Shown in pieces: positions 1 through 11,578 of a stretch of 64,000 bases of DNA; the stretch's first letter is position 1; every line of letters starts with the position of its first letter. Origin of the DNA: Pseudomonas sp. (GTDB taxonomy: Bacteria > Pseudomonadota > Gammaproteobacteria > Pseudomonadales > Pseudomonadaceae); NCBI RefSeq assembly GCF_030690725.1, contig NZ_JAUYGD010000051.1:1-64000 (forward strand), given 5' to 3'. The notes under the pieces are model-generated. The model ran no database searches, was not told where the DNA came from, and saw nothing but the letters and a program-made list of their open reading frames with translations. The position numbers and the translations under genes are program-made.

Positions 1-70
1 GTGCAGATTTCTGTTTGCCGCTGAGTTGGCTCACTTGAGCCAGCCAGCGCTGAAAGGCTTGAGTATCCAT
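1..70 (-). CDS. Probable transposase N-terminus (IS1595-like), cut by window edge
   Basis: An open frame starts with ATG at 70 and runs leftward out of the window without a stop. It begins [20 protein letters not shown], a short helical N-terminus with a Q-W-L pattern and an LSGKQ segment resembling that of IS1595-family transposases, where a zinc ribbon follows at about residue 40. Only 23 codons are visible, so the catalytic domain cannot be checked. The end-like sequence at 118-141 fits an insertion sequence. It could instead be another small regulator. Confidence 0.35.
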   Translation of the reverse strand, partial: MDTQAFQRWLAQVSQLSGKQKSA

Positions 71-141
71 GACGGACAGACCTCACGAGCGGATGCCTGC
101 CTTAAAGCTTAGTCCTTGCAACACGCTATTGGGACATAGCC
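1..141 (-). mobile_element. Putative end of an IS1595-like insertion sequence
   Basis: Upstream of the partial transposase frame, positions 118-141 read on the minus strand as GGCTATGTCCCAATAGCGTG followed by TTGC. The GG(N)nTGTCCCAAT core resembles terminal inverted repeats of IS1595-family elements (family knowledge, from memory). The other end lies outside the window, so neither the matching repeat nor a target duplication can be tested. If right, the element ends about 120 bp before bfrA. Confidence 0.3.
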
Positions 142-263
142 TTTTTTATGGCTACGATCTAGCGTGCTTTGCTCTCACACTATCGGCGTATGCATCGCGC
201 TTGACCCATAGGCCGCTTGCGGCCAGCATTGATCCTTGTTTGTCGCATGTTAAGGAAATACCC

Positions 264-728
264 ATGAAAGGCCATATAGAAGTCATCGATTACCTGAAGG
301 TGCTGCTCAAGGGCGAGCTGGTGGCCCGTGATCAGTACTTCGTGCATTCGCGACTGTATGAGGATTGGGGTTTCAGCAAGCTGTTCGAGCGAATCAACCA
401 TGAAATGGAAGAGGAGACTCAGCATGCTGATGCCATCCTCAAGCGCATTCTGTTTCTTGAGGGCTCGCCGGATATGGTTCCTGACAGCTTCCGCTTCGGC
501 CAGAGCGTGCCAGAGATGCTCAAGCTTGACCTCGCATTGGAATATCAGGTGCGCGCGGCGCTGAGCAAAGGCATCGCCCTGTGCGAGCAACATCAGGATT
601 ACCAGACTCGCGATATCCTGCTGGTACAACTCAAGGACACCGAGGAAGATCACGCGTACTGGCTGGAAGTTCAGCTTGGTTTGATTGGCCGCATAGGCCT
701 GGAAAATTACCTGCAGACGCAGATGTAA
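264..728 (+). CDS. bfrA: Ferritin-like bacterioferritin A / FtnA
   Basis: A 154-residue four-helix ferritin that oxidises and stores cytoplasmic iron. Start ATG 264 gives the canonical N-terminus [11 protein letters not shown]; a longer in-frame reading to 69 runs into the upstream IS-like sequence and is rejected. Ferroxidase ligands are visible: Glu18, Glu51 and His54 (EETQHAD), and the Glu/His pair of TEEDHAYW. Residue 52, the axial haem ligand Met in E. coli Bfr and P. aeruginosa BfrB, is Thr here, as in P. aeruginosa FtnA (PA4235, earlier called BfrA), so this subunit probably does not bind haem by itself. It is convergent with uvrA, the P. aeruginosa arrangement. Confidence 0.95.
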   Translation: MKGHIEVIDYLKVLLKGELVARDQYFVHSRLYEDWGFSKLFERINHEMEEETQHADAILKRILFLEGSPDMVPDSFRFGQSVPEMLKLDLALEYQVRAALSKGIALCEQHQDYQTRDILLVQLKDTEEDHAYWLEVQLGLIGRIGLENYLQTQM

Positions 729-741
729 GTATTCCGCAGCC

Positions 742-775
742 AAGAAAAAGCCCCGCATGTACGGGGCTTTTTCTT
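742..775. terminator. Bidirectional terminator between bfrA and uvrA
   Basis: The perfect stem AGCCCCG/CGGGGCT with a short loop is flanked by an A run on the left and a T run on the right, so it can act as an intrinsic terminator for both convergent genes. Confidence 0.85.
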
Positions 776-785
776 GTGCGCGGTC

Positions 786-3620
<2,835 letters not shown>

Positions 3621-3755
3621 AAACAACGGCCTCGCATGGCGGGCGGAAAACCACCGAGTATACGGGCCCGAAGGCGGGCGCGGCAAAGCGTCACTGCTGT
3701 GCCGCGCTCATTCAGTGCTGCTAGAATCGCCGCCTATTTCGACAGGGCATTTTCC

Positions 3756-5144
3756 ATGCATGATCCGCACAGCGAGCGCATGAGCGGCAGTGAAACCCGC
3801 GCGGCCGGTGGCCTGGCGTTGGTGTTCGCGTTCCGCATGCTCGGTATGTTTATGGTGCTGCCGGTACTGGCGACCTATGGCATGGAGTTGCAGGGCAGTA
3901 CACCGGCGCTGATCGGCCTGGCCATTGGTGCCTACGGGCTGACTCAGGCGTTTCTGCAGATTCCTTTCGGCATGCTCAGTGATCGCATCGGTCGGCGGCC
4001 GGTGATCTATGTCGGTCTGCTGATCTTTGCTGCAGGCAGCCTGCTGGCGGCCAATGCCGACTCGATTTATGGGGTGATTGCCGGGCGCATTCTGCAGGGC
4101 GCCGGGGCGATTTCCGCCGCAGTGATGGCGCTGCTCTCCGACCTGACCCGCGAGCAGCATCGGACCAAGGCTATGGCGATGATCGGCATGAGCATCGGCC
4201 TGTCGTTTGCCGTGGCGATGGTGGTCGGTCCGTTGCTGACCCGTGCCTTTGGCCTGTCTGGTCTGTTTCTCGCCACGGCGGCTATGGCGCTGCTCGGTAT
4301 CGTGATCGTCGCCGGGCTGGTGCCGGGTTCCGCCGGGCCGTTGCAGCACCGCGAGTCCGGGGTGAACAAGCAGGCGCTGCTGCCGACGCTCAAGCACGCG
4401 GATCTACTGCGTCTGGATTTCGGCATTCTGGTGTTGCACGCGATTCTGATGGCCAGCTTTATTGCCTTGCCGTTGGCGCTGGTGGAGCAGGGCGGTCTGG
4501 CCAAGGAAGAGCACTGGTGGGTCTACCTCACTGCGCTGCTGGTAGGCTTCTTCGGCATGGTGCCGTTTATCATCTACGGTGAGAAGAAACGCCGGATGAA
4601 GCATGTGCTGCTCGGCGCTGTGACGGTGCTGCTGCTGTGTGAGCTGTTTTTCTGGTGGTTCGGCACCAGCCTGCGCGCGTTGGTGCTGGGCACTGTAGTG
4701 TTCTTTACCGCATTCAACCTGCTGGAAGCCTCGCTGCCTTCGCTGATCAGCAAGGTCGCCCCGCCAGGCGGCAAAGGCACGGCGATGGGCGTGTATTCGA
4801 CCAGCCAGTTCCTCGGCGCGGCCCTCGGTGGCATTCTTGGCGGCTGGCTGTATCAGCACTACAGCCTGTCGGGAGTGTTTGCCGGCTGCGCGGTGCTGGC
4901 TCTTTTTTGGCTGGCCTTTGCTGTTACTATGCGCGAACCGCCGTATGTCACCAGCCTGCGTCTGCCGCTTTCAGCTGCGGCTTTGCAAGAGGCGGGGCTG
5001 GCCGAGCGTTTACAGGCTGTGCCCGGAGTGGCGGATGCCGTAGTGGTGCGCGACGAAGCGGCCATCTATATCAAAGTGGATACCCAACAATTGGACCGCA
5101 CGTCCCTTGAGCGCCTCATAGAGCCGGCGCCGGTGGCGTGCTGA
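3756..5144 (+). CDS. MFS transporter, YajR type with C-terminal YAM-like domain
   Basis: A 462-residue inner-membrane major facilitator protein. Start ATG 3756 ([11 protein letters not shown]) precedes the first membrane helix; earlier in-frame codons cover the uvrA promoter side. Motif A ([11 protein letters not shown]) follows the second helix, and 12 hydrophobic segments can be traced to about residue 395. The last ~60 residues (from LPLSAAALQ to the end) form a soluble alternating beta-alpha tail like the ferredoxin-fold YAM domain of E. coli YajR. The substrate is unknown; drug or proton-coupled export is only a family guess. It is followed 17 bp later by ssb, the order found in P. aeruginosa. 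Confidence 0.88.
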   Translation: MHDPHSERMSGSETRAAGGLALVFAFRMLGMFMVLPVLATYGMELQGSTPALIGLAIGAYGLTQAFLQIPFGMLSDRIGRRPVIYVGLLIFAAGSLLAANADSIYGVIAGRILQGAGAISAAVMALLSDLTREQHRTKAMAMIGMSIGLSFAVAMVVGPLLTRAFGLSGLFLATAAMALLGIVIVAGLVPGSAGPLQHRESGVNKQALLPTLKHADLLRLDFGILVLHAILMASFIALPLALVEQGGLAKEEHWWVYLTALLVGFFGMVPFIIYGEKKRRMKHVLLGAVTVLLLCELFFWWFGTSLRALVLGTVVFFTAFNLLEASLPSLISKVAPPGGKGTAMGVYSTSQFLGAALGGILGGWLYQHYSLSGVFAGCAVLALFWLAFAVTMREPPYVTSLRLPLSAAALQEAGLAERLQAVPGVADAVVVRDEAAIYIKVDTQQLDRTSLERLIEPAPVAC

Positions 5145-5161
5145 AAGCCTAGGAGAACGTT

Positions 5162-5656
5162 ATGGCCCGTGGGGTTAACAAAGTCATTCTGGTCGGTACC
5201 TGCGGACAGGACCCGGAAACCCGCTACCTGCCGAGCGGCAACGCGGTCACCAACCTGAGCCTGGCGACCAGCGAGCAGTGGACCGACAAACAGACCGGTC
5301 AGAAGGTCGAGAAAACCGAGTGGCACCGTGTGTCGCTGTTCGGCAAGGTCGCCGAGATCGCCGGCGAATACCTGCGCAAAGGTTCGCAGGTGTATATCGA
5401 GGGCAAGTTGCAGACCCGCGAGTGGGAAAAAGATGGCGTTAAGCGCTACACCACCGAGATCATCGTCGACATGCAGGGCACCATGCAGCTGCTTGGCGGC
5501 CGTCCGGACAATGCCGGTGGCGGTGATTCCGCGCCACGTCAGCAGCGCCCTGCGCCGCAGCGCGAGCCACAGCAGTCGGCACCACGCCCGGCGCCGCAAC
5601 AAGCGCCTCAGCCAGCGGCGGATTTCGACAGTTTTGATGACGATATCCCGTTCTGA
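5162..5656 (+). CDS. ssb: Single-stranded DNA-binding protein
   Basis: SSB, 164 residues. It coats single-stranded DNA as a tetramer and recruits replication and repair partners. An N-terminal OB fold ([21 protein letters not shown] to about residue 110) is followed by a Pro/Gln/Ala-rich linker (about 115-150) and the acidic partner-binding tip [12 protein letters not shown] good ribosome site (AGGAG) sits 8 bases before ATG 5162. Linkage to uvrA is conserved in proteobacteria. Confidence 0.97.
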   Translation: MARGVNKVILVGTCGQDPETRYLPSGNAVTNLSLATSEQWTDKQTGQKVEKTEWHRVSLFGKVAEIAGEYLRKGSQVYIEGKLQTREWEKDGVKRYTTEIIVDMQGTMQLLGGRPDNAGGGDSAPRQQRPAPQREPQQSAPRPAPQQAPQPAADFDSFDDDIPF

Positions 5657-5678
5657 TCAGCTGAGTTAGCGCTCGATC

Positions 5679-6563
5679 ATGCGTATGCGGCTGATGCTGC
5701 TGGGTGGCGGTAATGCGCTGGGGCAGGCCTTGATCCGCCTTGGCGCCGAGGAAGACATTGGCTTTCTCGCACCGAAACCACCTGAGTCGGGCTGGGACCC
5801 TGCCAGTCTGACCCAATTGCTCGATGACACCCGTCCCGATGCCCTGATCAACCTTGCTTACTACTTCGACTGGTTCCAGGCCGAAGCGGTAAGCGAGGCG
5901 CATTTTGCTGCCCAGGAGCGTTCCGTCGAGCGTCTGGCAGAGCTCTGTCAGCATCATGAAATTCGTCTGCTGCAGCCCTCCAGCTACCGCGTCTTCGATG
6001 GCTCGCGGGCGACTGCCTACAGCGAGAAGGAAGAGCCGGTGCCGTTGGGTGTGCGCGGTCAGGCACTGTGGCGCTTCGAACAGCGCGTGCGTTCTATCTG
6101 TCCACGGCATGTACTGCTGCGCTTCGGCTGGCTGCTGGATGACAGCGCCAATGGCTTGCTCGGGCGTTTTCTCACCCGAGCCGCGCATGATGAGCCGCTG
6201 CTGCTGGCCGATGACCGGCGCGGCAATCCGACCCCGGTCGACGATGCCGCGCGGGTGATTCTCGCCGTGCTCAAGCAGCTGGATTGCCAGACACCGCTGT
6301 GGGGCACCTATCACTATGGTGGCCATGAGGCGACCACTTCGCTGGCGCTGGGGCAGGCGGTGCTGAGCGAAGCACGCAATTTCCGCAGCAACCTGGTCGA
6401 TGAGGTGAGCCCGCAGGCGCACAGCGCGCGTCCGGATGCCGCTGAAGAACCGCAGCATGCGGTGCTGTCCTGCAAGAAAATCCTTCACACTTTTGGCATC
6501 AAGCCGCGTGCCTGGCGCTCGGGGTTGCCGAGCCTACTGGATAGTTATTACCGCCATGTCTGA
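5679..6563 (+). CDS. Sugar-nucleotide reductase-like SDR protein (RmlD family)
   Basis: A 294-residue extended-SDR protein, predicted cytoplasmic. The N-terminus has a Rossmann strand and glycine turn (LMLLGGGNALGQAL). The body resembles dTDP-4-dehydrorhamnose reductase: ALINLAYYFDW, then QPSSYRVFDG, then a proline/Gly-rich GNPTPVDDAARVI segment. The usual YxxxK catalytic pair is not clear, so enzyme activity is uncertain. It overlaps the next SDR gene by 8 bp, so the two are probably cotranscribed. It resembles PA4069 by position beside PA4068/oprG (synteny from memory). ATG 5685 is an alternative start; neither has a strong ribosome site. Confidence 0.75.
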   Translation: MRMRLMLLGGGNALGQALIRLGAEEDIGFLAPKPPESGWDPASLTQLLDDTRPDALINLAYYFDWFQAEAVSEAHFAAQERSVERLAELCQHHEIRLLQPSSYRVFDGSRATAYSEKEEPVPLGVRGQALWRFEQRVRSICPRHVLLRFGWLLDDSANGLLGRFLTRAAHDEPLLLADDRRGNPTPVDDAARVILAVLKQLDCQTPLWGTYHYGGHEATTSLALGQAVLSEARNFRSNLVDEVSPQAHSARPDAAEEPQHAVLSCKKILHTFGIKPRAWRSGLPSLLDSYYRHV

Positions 6564-7491
6564 TTCGCGCCCTGTTCTGGTTACCGGCGGTGCCGGTTTT
6601 ATCGGCTCGCACCTGGTCGATGCGCTGTTGGCGCAGGGCCATAGCGTACGGGTGCTGGACAACCTGTCGATGGGCAAGCTGACCAACTTGCCGCTGGATA
6701 ATCCGCGGTTGCAGTTTATTCAGGGTGATGTGGCCGACTCCGCCGTGGTGATGCAGGCGGTGGCCGGTTGCGCGGCGGTGGCGCACCTGGCCGCAGTAGC
6801 CTCGGTGCAGGCTTCGGTGGATGATCCGGTGGCGACTCACCAAAGCAATTTCGTCGGCACCTTGAATGTCTGTGAGGCGATGCGTCTGCATGGCGTCAAG
6901 CGTGTGCTGTTCGCCTCCAGTGCGGCGGTGTATGGCAACAATGGCGAAGGCCAGGCGATTGATGAAGACACGACCAAAGCACCGCTGACGCCCTATGCGG
7001 CGGACAAGTTGGCCAGCGAGCATTACCTGGATTTCTATCGCCGTCAGCACGGCCTAGAACCGGCGATCTTCCGCTTCTTCAATATCTTCGGGCCGCGCCA
7101 GGACCCATCCTCGCCGTACTCCGGGGTGATCAGCATCTTTACCCAGCGCATCCAACAGGGTCTGCCGATCAGTGTGTTCGGCGATGGCGAGCAGACCCGC
7201 GATTTCTTCTATATCGAGGATCTAGTCGTGCTGCTGTCTCAGGCGCTGACTGCGCCGCAGGTAGTGGATGGCGCGGTGAATGTGGGGTGGAGCCAGGCGG
7301 TCAGCCTGAATCAATTGCTCGCGCAGATTGGTGAGCTGTGTGGCGGCCTGCCTGCGGTCAATTACCAGGCTGCGCGTGCCGGCGATATTCGTCATTCGCG
7401 GGCGGACAATCAGCGCTTGCAGGCGCATTATCAGCTGCCGGCGGCGACGCCGATGCGCGAAGGCTTGCGGCGCTTGCTGGCGCAGTCTTGA
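6556..7491 (+). CDS. NAD-dependent sugar-nucleotide epimerase/dehydratase
   Basis: A 311-residue extended SDR of the UDP-glucose/GlcNAc 4-epimerase type. The NAD-binding GGAGFIGSH motif is at residues 11-19, a catalytic Ser is in SSAAVYG and the YxxxK pair is YAADK. The FNIFGPRQDP and DFFYIEDL segments are typical of UDP-sugar epimerases. Start ATG 6556 lies inside the end of the preceding SDR gene. An intrinsic terminator follows at 7508-7538. The product probably modifies a nucleotide sugar for surface polysaccharide; the exact substrate cannot be read from the sequence. Confidence 0.85.
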   Translation: MSDSRPVLVTGGAGFIGSHLVDALLAQGHSVRVLDNLSMGKLTNLPLDNPRLQFIQGDVADSAVVMQAVAGCAAVAHLAAVASVQASVDDPVATHQSNFVGTLNVCEAMRLHGVKRVLFASSAAVYGNNGEGQAIDEDTTKAPLTPYAADKLASEHYLDFYRRQHGLEPAIFRFFNIFGPRQDPSSPYSGVISIFTQRIQQGLPISVFGDGEQTRDFFYIEDLVVLLSQALTAPQVVDGAVNVGWSQAVSLNQLLAQIGELCGGLPAVNYQAARAGDIRHSRADNQRLQAHYQLPAATPMREGLRRLLAQS

Positions 7492-7507
7492 ATTTTCTCT
7501 AGACGAC

Positions 7508-7538
7508 AAAAAACCGGCCATTTAGGCCGGTTTTTTTA
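7508..7538. terminator. Bidirectional terminator between the epimerase gene and oprG
   Basis: Stem ACCGGCC/GGCCGGT with a TTTA loop, A run before and T run after; it serves the plus-strand SDR pair and the convergent oprG. Confidence 0.85.
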
Positions 7539-7549
7539 TTGCTGCGTTC

Positions 7550-8236
7550 TTAGAACTTGTAACCCATGCCAACCATATAAACGAACGGGTCTACGTCCAC
7601 ATCGACTTTGACCTTGTCGCCGAGAATGTGGGTGGTGCCGGTGGTTTCGATGTCGATATAGCGCACCTGAGCGTTGAGCATGATGTTGTCAGTCAGCATG
7701 TAGTCCATGCCGACCTGCGCAGCCAGGCCCCAGGAATCTTTCATGTCCAGACCGCTGAAGCCTTTACCTTCGGCTTCGCTGCTCAGTTTGGTGTCGAAGA
7801 ACCAGGTGTAGTTGATGCCGGCGCCAACATAGGGCTGGAAGGCCGAGCTGGCATCCAGCGGATAATACACCACGCTCAGGGTCGGCGGCAGGTGCTTGAG
7901 CTCACCCAGTTTGCCGTTCAGGCCAGCAAAGCCGCCAGGCATGCCTTTGACGCCGACGTTATGGCTGAACGGGGTGGCTGCCAGCAGTTCGATGCCGATG
8001 TTGTTGGTCAGCATATACGCGAAGTTCAAGCCCAACTGGGTGTCACTGTCCAGGGTTGCCTTGGTGCCGGCCACGTCGGTGCCGAGGGCGCCAACCCAGA
8101 TGTCGCTGCTGCTTTCCTGCGGGTCAACGGTGATTGCGCCGGCGCGCACGATGATGTCGCCAGCCTGGTGCGCGTGCGCCAGGGGGGCGGCAATAGCCAG
8201 GGCCAGCAGTGAGGCGGTAAACAGTGAAGTACGCAT
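7550..8236 (-). CDS. oprG: Outer membrane protein OprG, OmpW family
   Basis: A 228-residue eight-stranded outer-membrane barrel. The signal peptide (MRTSLFTASLLALAIAAPLAHA) ends near residue 22. The mature protein begins HQAGDIIVRAGAITVDP, a typical OmpW start, and ends in an aromatic residue (YMVGMGYKF) as outer-membrane barrels do. In P. aeruginosa OprG (PA4067) is induced under low oxygen by ANR and passes small hydrophobic or amphipathic molecules. The ANR-like site at 8306-8319 supports the same control here. It is flanked on one side by SDR genes as in P. aeruginosa; on the other a TonB cluster intervenes before the zinc operon. Confidence 0.92.
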   Translation of the reverse strand: MRTSLFTASLLALAIAAPLAHAHQAGDIIVRAGAITVDPQESSSDIWVGALGTDVAGTKATLDSDTQLGLNFAYMLTNNIGIELLAATPFSHNVGVKGMPGGFAGLNGKLGELKHLPPTLSVVYYPLDASSAFQPYVGAGINYTWFFDTKLSSEAEGKGFSGLDMKDSWGLAAQVGMDYMLTDNIMLNAQVRYIDIETTGTTHILGDKVKVDVDVDPFVYMVGMGYKF

Positions 8237-8305
8237 GATGTGCTCCCATAAAGCATCGGTTCGTATTGGCTGGGTACGATGTTAGGGGCGCGGAAAAAGC
8301 GGCTG

Positions 8306-8319
8306 TTGATCCAGCTCAA
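8306..8319 (-). promoter_or_regulatory. Candidate ANR (FNR-type) box upstream of oprG
   Basis: The sequence TTGATCCAGCTCAA matches the ANR/FNR consensus TTGAT-N4-ATCAA at 9 of 10 fixed positions. Its centre is about 76 bp before the oprG ATG, compatible with the usual activator position near -41 if transcription starts around 8271. It also lies about 190 bp before the divergent DUF3450 gene. Confidence 0.6.
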
Positions 8320-8502
8320 TAAAAGTAGCTGGCTATCTAATTTATGCATGGTTGTGTTTGCGAGTATGCTGCAAGCAATATGTTATATTATTTCCTTTTG
8401 TGCGTGTCTAAGTGAATAAGTGTCGCTGCTGGTTGCTCGAAAGGCTGGATGCAGTTGATAATATTTCTCTTTATTGCGCCCCCTCAGTTCAAGGAATATT
8501 CC

Positions 8503-9273
8503 ATGATCCCTCTGCCGAAGCGCCTGCTGGCAGTCGCTCTGGTTCTGGCCAGTGCGCCGCTCGCGGCGACCCCTCTGGATGCCGCGCTGGATGAAAGTCA
8601 GCAACTGGCCGCCGATGCCAAGGCCTCGCAGGCGCGCATCGAGCAACTCGATGACGCCAGCCGGGAGATGCTCACCGAGTATCGCAATGCCTTGCAGCAG
8701 GCCGAGGCCTTGCAAGGTTATAACGCCCAACTGCGCGAGCTGGTGGCGGCGCAGCGCAAGGAGCTGACCGGCTATCAGCAGCAGCTCGATGGCATCGAAC
8801 GCACCCAGGAGGCGGTAACGCCACAGATGCGCCGCATGGTCGAGGTGCTGGGTGAATTTATCGCTGCAGACTTGCCGTTCCTGCCGGATGAGCGCAGTGA
8901 TCGCCTGGCTCAGCTGCAGGACTTGCTGCCGCGTGCAGATGTCAGCCTGGCTGAGAAATACCGGCGCATTCTTGAGGCCTACCAGGTAGAGAGCGACTAC
9001 GGCCGCACCCTGGAAGCCTGGCGCGGTGAGCTGCCGAGTGAAGGTACTTCGCGCAGTGTTGAGTTCCTCCGGCTTGGCCGGGTGATGCTGTATTTCCAAA
9101 CCCTCGATGGCCATGAAAGCGGCTGGTGGAATCCGCAAACCCGCAGCTGGCAGCTGCTCGACGGCAGCGCTCGCCGGCCGTTGCGCCAAGCCATTGCGAT
9201 TGCCCGTCAGGAGCAGGCCCCGGCCGTGCTTGACCTGCCCGTGAAGACCCTGGCGCTGGAGGCCAAGCCATGA
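8503..9273 (+). CDS. DUF3450 periplasmic coiled-coil protein of a TonB cluster
   Basis: A 256-residue exported protein. Start ATG 8503 gives a signal peptide (MIPLPKRLLAVALVLASAPLAA). Residues about 25-110 are heptad-rich coiled coil (DESQQLAADAKASQARIEQLDD and onward); the C-terminal half is mixed (LGRVMLYFQTLDG, SGWWNPQTRSW). DUF3450 proteins regularly head TtpC-ExbB-ExbD-TonB operons in Vibrio, Shewanella and Pseudomonas. The role is unknown; a periplasmic partner of the TtpC coiled coil is an inference. It overlaps the next gene by 4 bp (ATGA). Confidence 0.82.
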   Translation: MIPLPKRLLAVALVLASAPLAATPLDAALDESQQLAADAKASQARIEQLDDASREMLTEYRNALQQAEALQGYNAQLRELVAAQRKELTGYQQQLDGIERTQEAVTPQMRRMVEVLGEFIAADLPFLPDERSDRLAQLQDLLPRADVSLAEKYRRILEAYQVESDYGRTLEAWRGELPSEGTSRSVEFLRLGRVMLYFQTLDGHESGWWNPQTRSWQLLDGSARRPLRQAIAIARQEQAPAVLDLPVKTLALEAKP

Positions 9274-10616
9274 ATCGTCGTGTTCTCGCTTTTACCCTGG
9301 CCCTGTTGCCTGCCCTGGCTGGTGCTGCCGAGCCCCTGAGCCCGGATCAACTGCTGCAGCGTATTCGCAGCGAACGCGCGGCTGAAGTCAGCGCCATGCA
9401 AAGCCGCGAACAGGCCTTTATTGCCGAACGTGGCGAGCGTGCTCAGCTGCTGGCTAGCGCGCGCAGCGCCCTGGCCACACAGAAGGCTGAAGCCGAACAA
9501 CTGAAAGCCGAATTCGACCGTCAGGAAAGCCTGCTGGCCGAACAGGAAAAACTCCTTAGCCAGCGCGCCGGTCACCTCGGTGAGTTGTTTGGCGTGGTCC
9601 GCCAGAGTGCCGGTGATGTCGCCGGTCAGTGGCAGGACAGCCTGCTCAACGCCCAGTACCCCGAGCGCCTGGCGCGCCTCAAGGCCCTGGCCGAAAGCCG
9701 CACGCTGCCCTCGGCCGCCGACCTTGATGGCTACTGGATGCTGCTGCTCGAAGACCTGACCGCCAGCGGCCGGGTTGAGCAACTGCAAGTGCCGGTGGTG
9801 GCTGCCGACGGCACGCGTAATGCGCAGGATGTGCTGCGGGTCGGCGCGTTCTCCGCCTACGGCGCCGATGCCTTCCTGCGTTATGACGCCGATGCCGGCG
9901 AGCTGCTGGCGCCGCCGCGTCAGCCGTCCGGTTTGGGCAAGGTTGCGGATTATCTCGGCAGCAGCGACGTAGTCGCCAGTCTGCCGGTTGATCCAAGCCG
10001 CGGCACTTTGCTGGCGCAGTTGCAGCGCGAACCCAGCTTGTGGGATCGCGTACAGCAAGGCGGGCTGGTCGGCTGGGTGATCCTCCTGCTCGGTGCCTTC
10101 GGTCTGCTGCTGGCCGCCTGGCGCATGGTCTACCTGACCCGCGTAGGCCGTGGCGTCAGTGCGCAGATGCATAACCTCAGTGCCCCGCGTGCCGACAACC
10201 CGTTGGGGCGGATCATTGGTGTGCTCGGGCCGAAACCGCAGCTGGCGGATCTGGAAACCCTGGAGCTGAAGCTCGACGAGGCGATCCTGCAGGAAACCCC
10301 ACCGCTGGAAAAAGGCCAGGGCCTGCTCAAGCTGCTCAGCGCTGTGGCACCGCTGCTCGGCCTGCTCGGCACCGTAACCGGCATGATCGTCACCTTCCAG
10401 GCGATTACCCAAGGCGGTGGCGGCGATTCGCGGCTGATGGCCGACGGTATCTCGCAAGCGCTGGTGACCACGGTGTTGGGCCTGGTGGTGGCGATTCCGC
10501 TGCTGTTCCTGCACACCTTGCTGGCCAGCCGCAGCAAGGGCCTGATTCAGCTGCTGGAGCAGCAGAGCGCCGGGCTGATTGCCCTGCACCTGTCCGGGGC
10601 GCCGCGCCGTGACTGA
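9270..10616 (+). CDS. TtpC-like MotA/TolQ/ExbB proton channel protein
   Basis: A 448-residue inner-membrane protein. A signal-like N-terminus (MNRRVLAFTLALLPALAGAAEP) is followed by about 100 residues of periplasmic coiled coil, a middle periplasmic part, then a membrane helix at about 270-292 (GWVILLLGAFGLLLAAW) and two ExbB-type helices (LLKLLSAVAPLLGLLGTVTG and ALVTTVLGLVVAIPLLFLH). This extended architecture matches TtpC, required with TonB2 for siderophore uptake in Vibrio. It probably forms part of an energy-transducing complex with the ExbB, ExbD and TonB encoded just downstream. Confidence 0.85.
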   Translation: MNRRVLAFTLALLPALAGAAEPLSPDQLLQRIRSERAAEVSAMQSREQAFIAERGERAQLLASARSALATQKAEAEQLKAEFDRQESLLAEQEKLLSQRAGHLGELFGVVRQSAGDVAGQWQDSLLNAQYPERLARLKALAESRTLPSAADLDGYWMLLLEDLTASGRVEQLQVPVVAADGTRNAQDVLRVGAFSAYGADAFLRYDADAGELLAPPRQPSGLGKVADYLGSSDVVASLPVDPSRGTLLAQLQREPSLWDRVQQGGLVGWVILLLGAFGLLLAAWRMVYLTRVGRGVSAQMHNLSAPRADNPLGRIIGVLGPKPQLADLETLELKLDEAILQETPPLEKGQGLLKLLSAVAPLLGLLGTVTGMIVTFQAITQGGGGDSRLMADGISQALVTTVLGLVVAIPLLFLHTLLASRSKGLIQLLEQQSAGLIALHLSGAPRRD

Positions 10617-11157
10617 TTGGCTGGCGCTATGGTTGCGCCTGGTTGATAGCGGCCATGCCTTGCTCGACTTCATGAGCGCCGGTGGCGTGGTGATGTGGGC
10701 GTTGGCCGGGCTGTGCGTGGTGTTCTGGACCCTGGTGTTCGAGCGCTTCTGGTACATGCGCCGGGTGTTCCCGGAGTGGGTGGCCGAGCGCCGTCAGGCC
10801 TGGCAGCAGGTGCTGAGCGACGACACCGGTAACTGGCAGCGTGCAGTGCGCAGTGCCTGGTTGGCCCAGGCGCAACAGCACCTGCTCGGCCCGCTGCGTC
10901 TGAGCAAGACCCTGGTGGCGATGTATCCGCTGCTGGGCTTGCTTGGCACGGTCAGCGGCATGGTCGCGGTGTTCGACGTCCTGGCTATCAACGGCACCGG
11001 TAACCCGCGCGGCATGGCGGCCGGGGTCTGGCAGGCAACTCTGCCGACCATGGCCGGCATGGTATTGGCAATTAGTGGATTGTTCAGCCTGGCGCGCCTC
11101 GAACGCGATGCACGCCGGGCCCTAGAGCGGCTGGCTGACCAGCTGCGTCACGACTGA
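10609..11157 (+). CDS. exbB: ExbB-type proton channel subunit (TonB2 system)
   Basis: A 182-residue ExbB2-like protein starting at GTG 10609, which overlaps the TtpC-like stop by 8 bp; an earlier ATG at 10579 would add ten residues not expected in the family. Three membrane segments are visible: SAGGVVMWALAGLCVVFWTL, the conserved PLLGLLGTVSGMVAVF, and TLPTMAGMVLAISGLFSL. The protein is the size of Vibrio ExbB2, shorter than classical ExbB. With ExbD it should use the proton gradient to drive TonB. Confidence 0.88.
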   Translation: MTDWLALWLRLVDSGHALLDFMSAGGVVMWALAGLCVVFWTLVFERFWYMRRVFPEWVAERRQAWQQVLSDDTGNWQRAVRSAWLAQAQQHLLGPLRLSKTLVAMYPLLGLLGTVSGMVAVFDVLAINGTGNPRGMAAGVWQATLPTMAGMVLAISGLFSLARLERDARRALERLADQLRHD

Positions 11158-11167
11158 GACTCGACAC

Positions 11168-11578
11168 ATGAGAATGCGCCGTCACCACCAGCAAGACGAA
11201 GACACCGGCATCGACCTGACGCCGATGCTCGACGTGGTCTTTATCATGCTGATCTTCTTTATCGTCACCAGCTCCTTTATCAAGGAAGCCGGCGTCGAAG
11301 TGCAGCGGCCCCAGGCGGAAACCGCCAGCCCGCAGGACAAAGGCAATATCCTTATCGCCATCACCGCCGACGGGCAGGTGTGGATGGATAAGAAAGTCGT
11401 CGATGTACGCAGCGTGCGCGCCCACGTCGAGCGCATGCGCGTCGACCAGCCGGACGGTGCCGTGGTGGTGCAGGCCGATCAGGACGCCCGCACCGGCCTG
11501 GTGGTACAGGTGATGGATCAGGCGCGCATGGCTGGTGTGCAGGACGTTGCCCTGGCCGCTACGGCGGGAGCGCGCTGA
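11168..11578 (+). CDS. exbD: ExbD-type biopolymer transport protein (TonB2 system)
   Basis: A 136-residue single-pass inner-membrane protein. The motif IDLTPMLDVVFIMLIFFIVT contains the membrane Asp that takes part in proton passage in ExbD/TolR. The remaining ~90 residues are the periplasmic domain. Its stop and the tonB start share a base (TGATG), indicating translational coupling. Confidence 0.93.
   Translation: MRMRRHHQQDEDTGIDLTPMLDVVFIMLIFFIVTSSFIKEAGVEVQRPQAETASPQDKGNILIAITADGQVWMDKKVVDVRSVRAHVERMRVDQPDGAVVVQADQDARTGLVVQVMDQARMAGVQDVALAATAGAR

Noticed and set aside
3621..3755. LexA/SOS box between uvrA and the MFS gene
   Set aside because: No CTGT-N8-ACAG match is present; the GTATAC near 3658 lacks the flanking bases.
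8457..8475. Possible Fur box before the TonB2 cluster (GATAATATTTCTCTTTATT)
   Set aside because: By eye only 13 of 19 positions agree with the Fur consensus, mainly the left half. In an AT-rich leader this is too weak to claim iron control.
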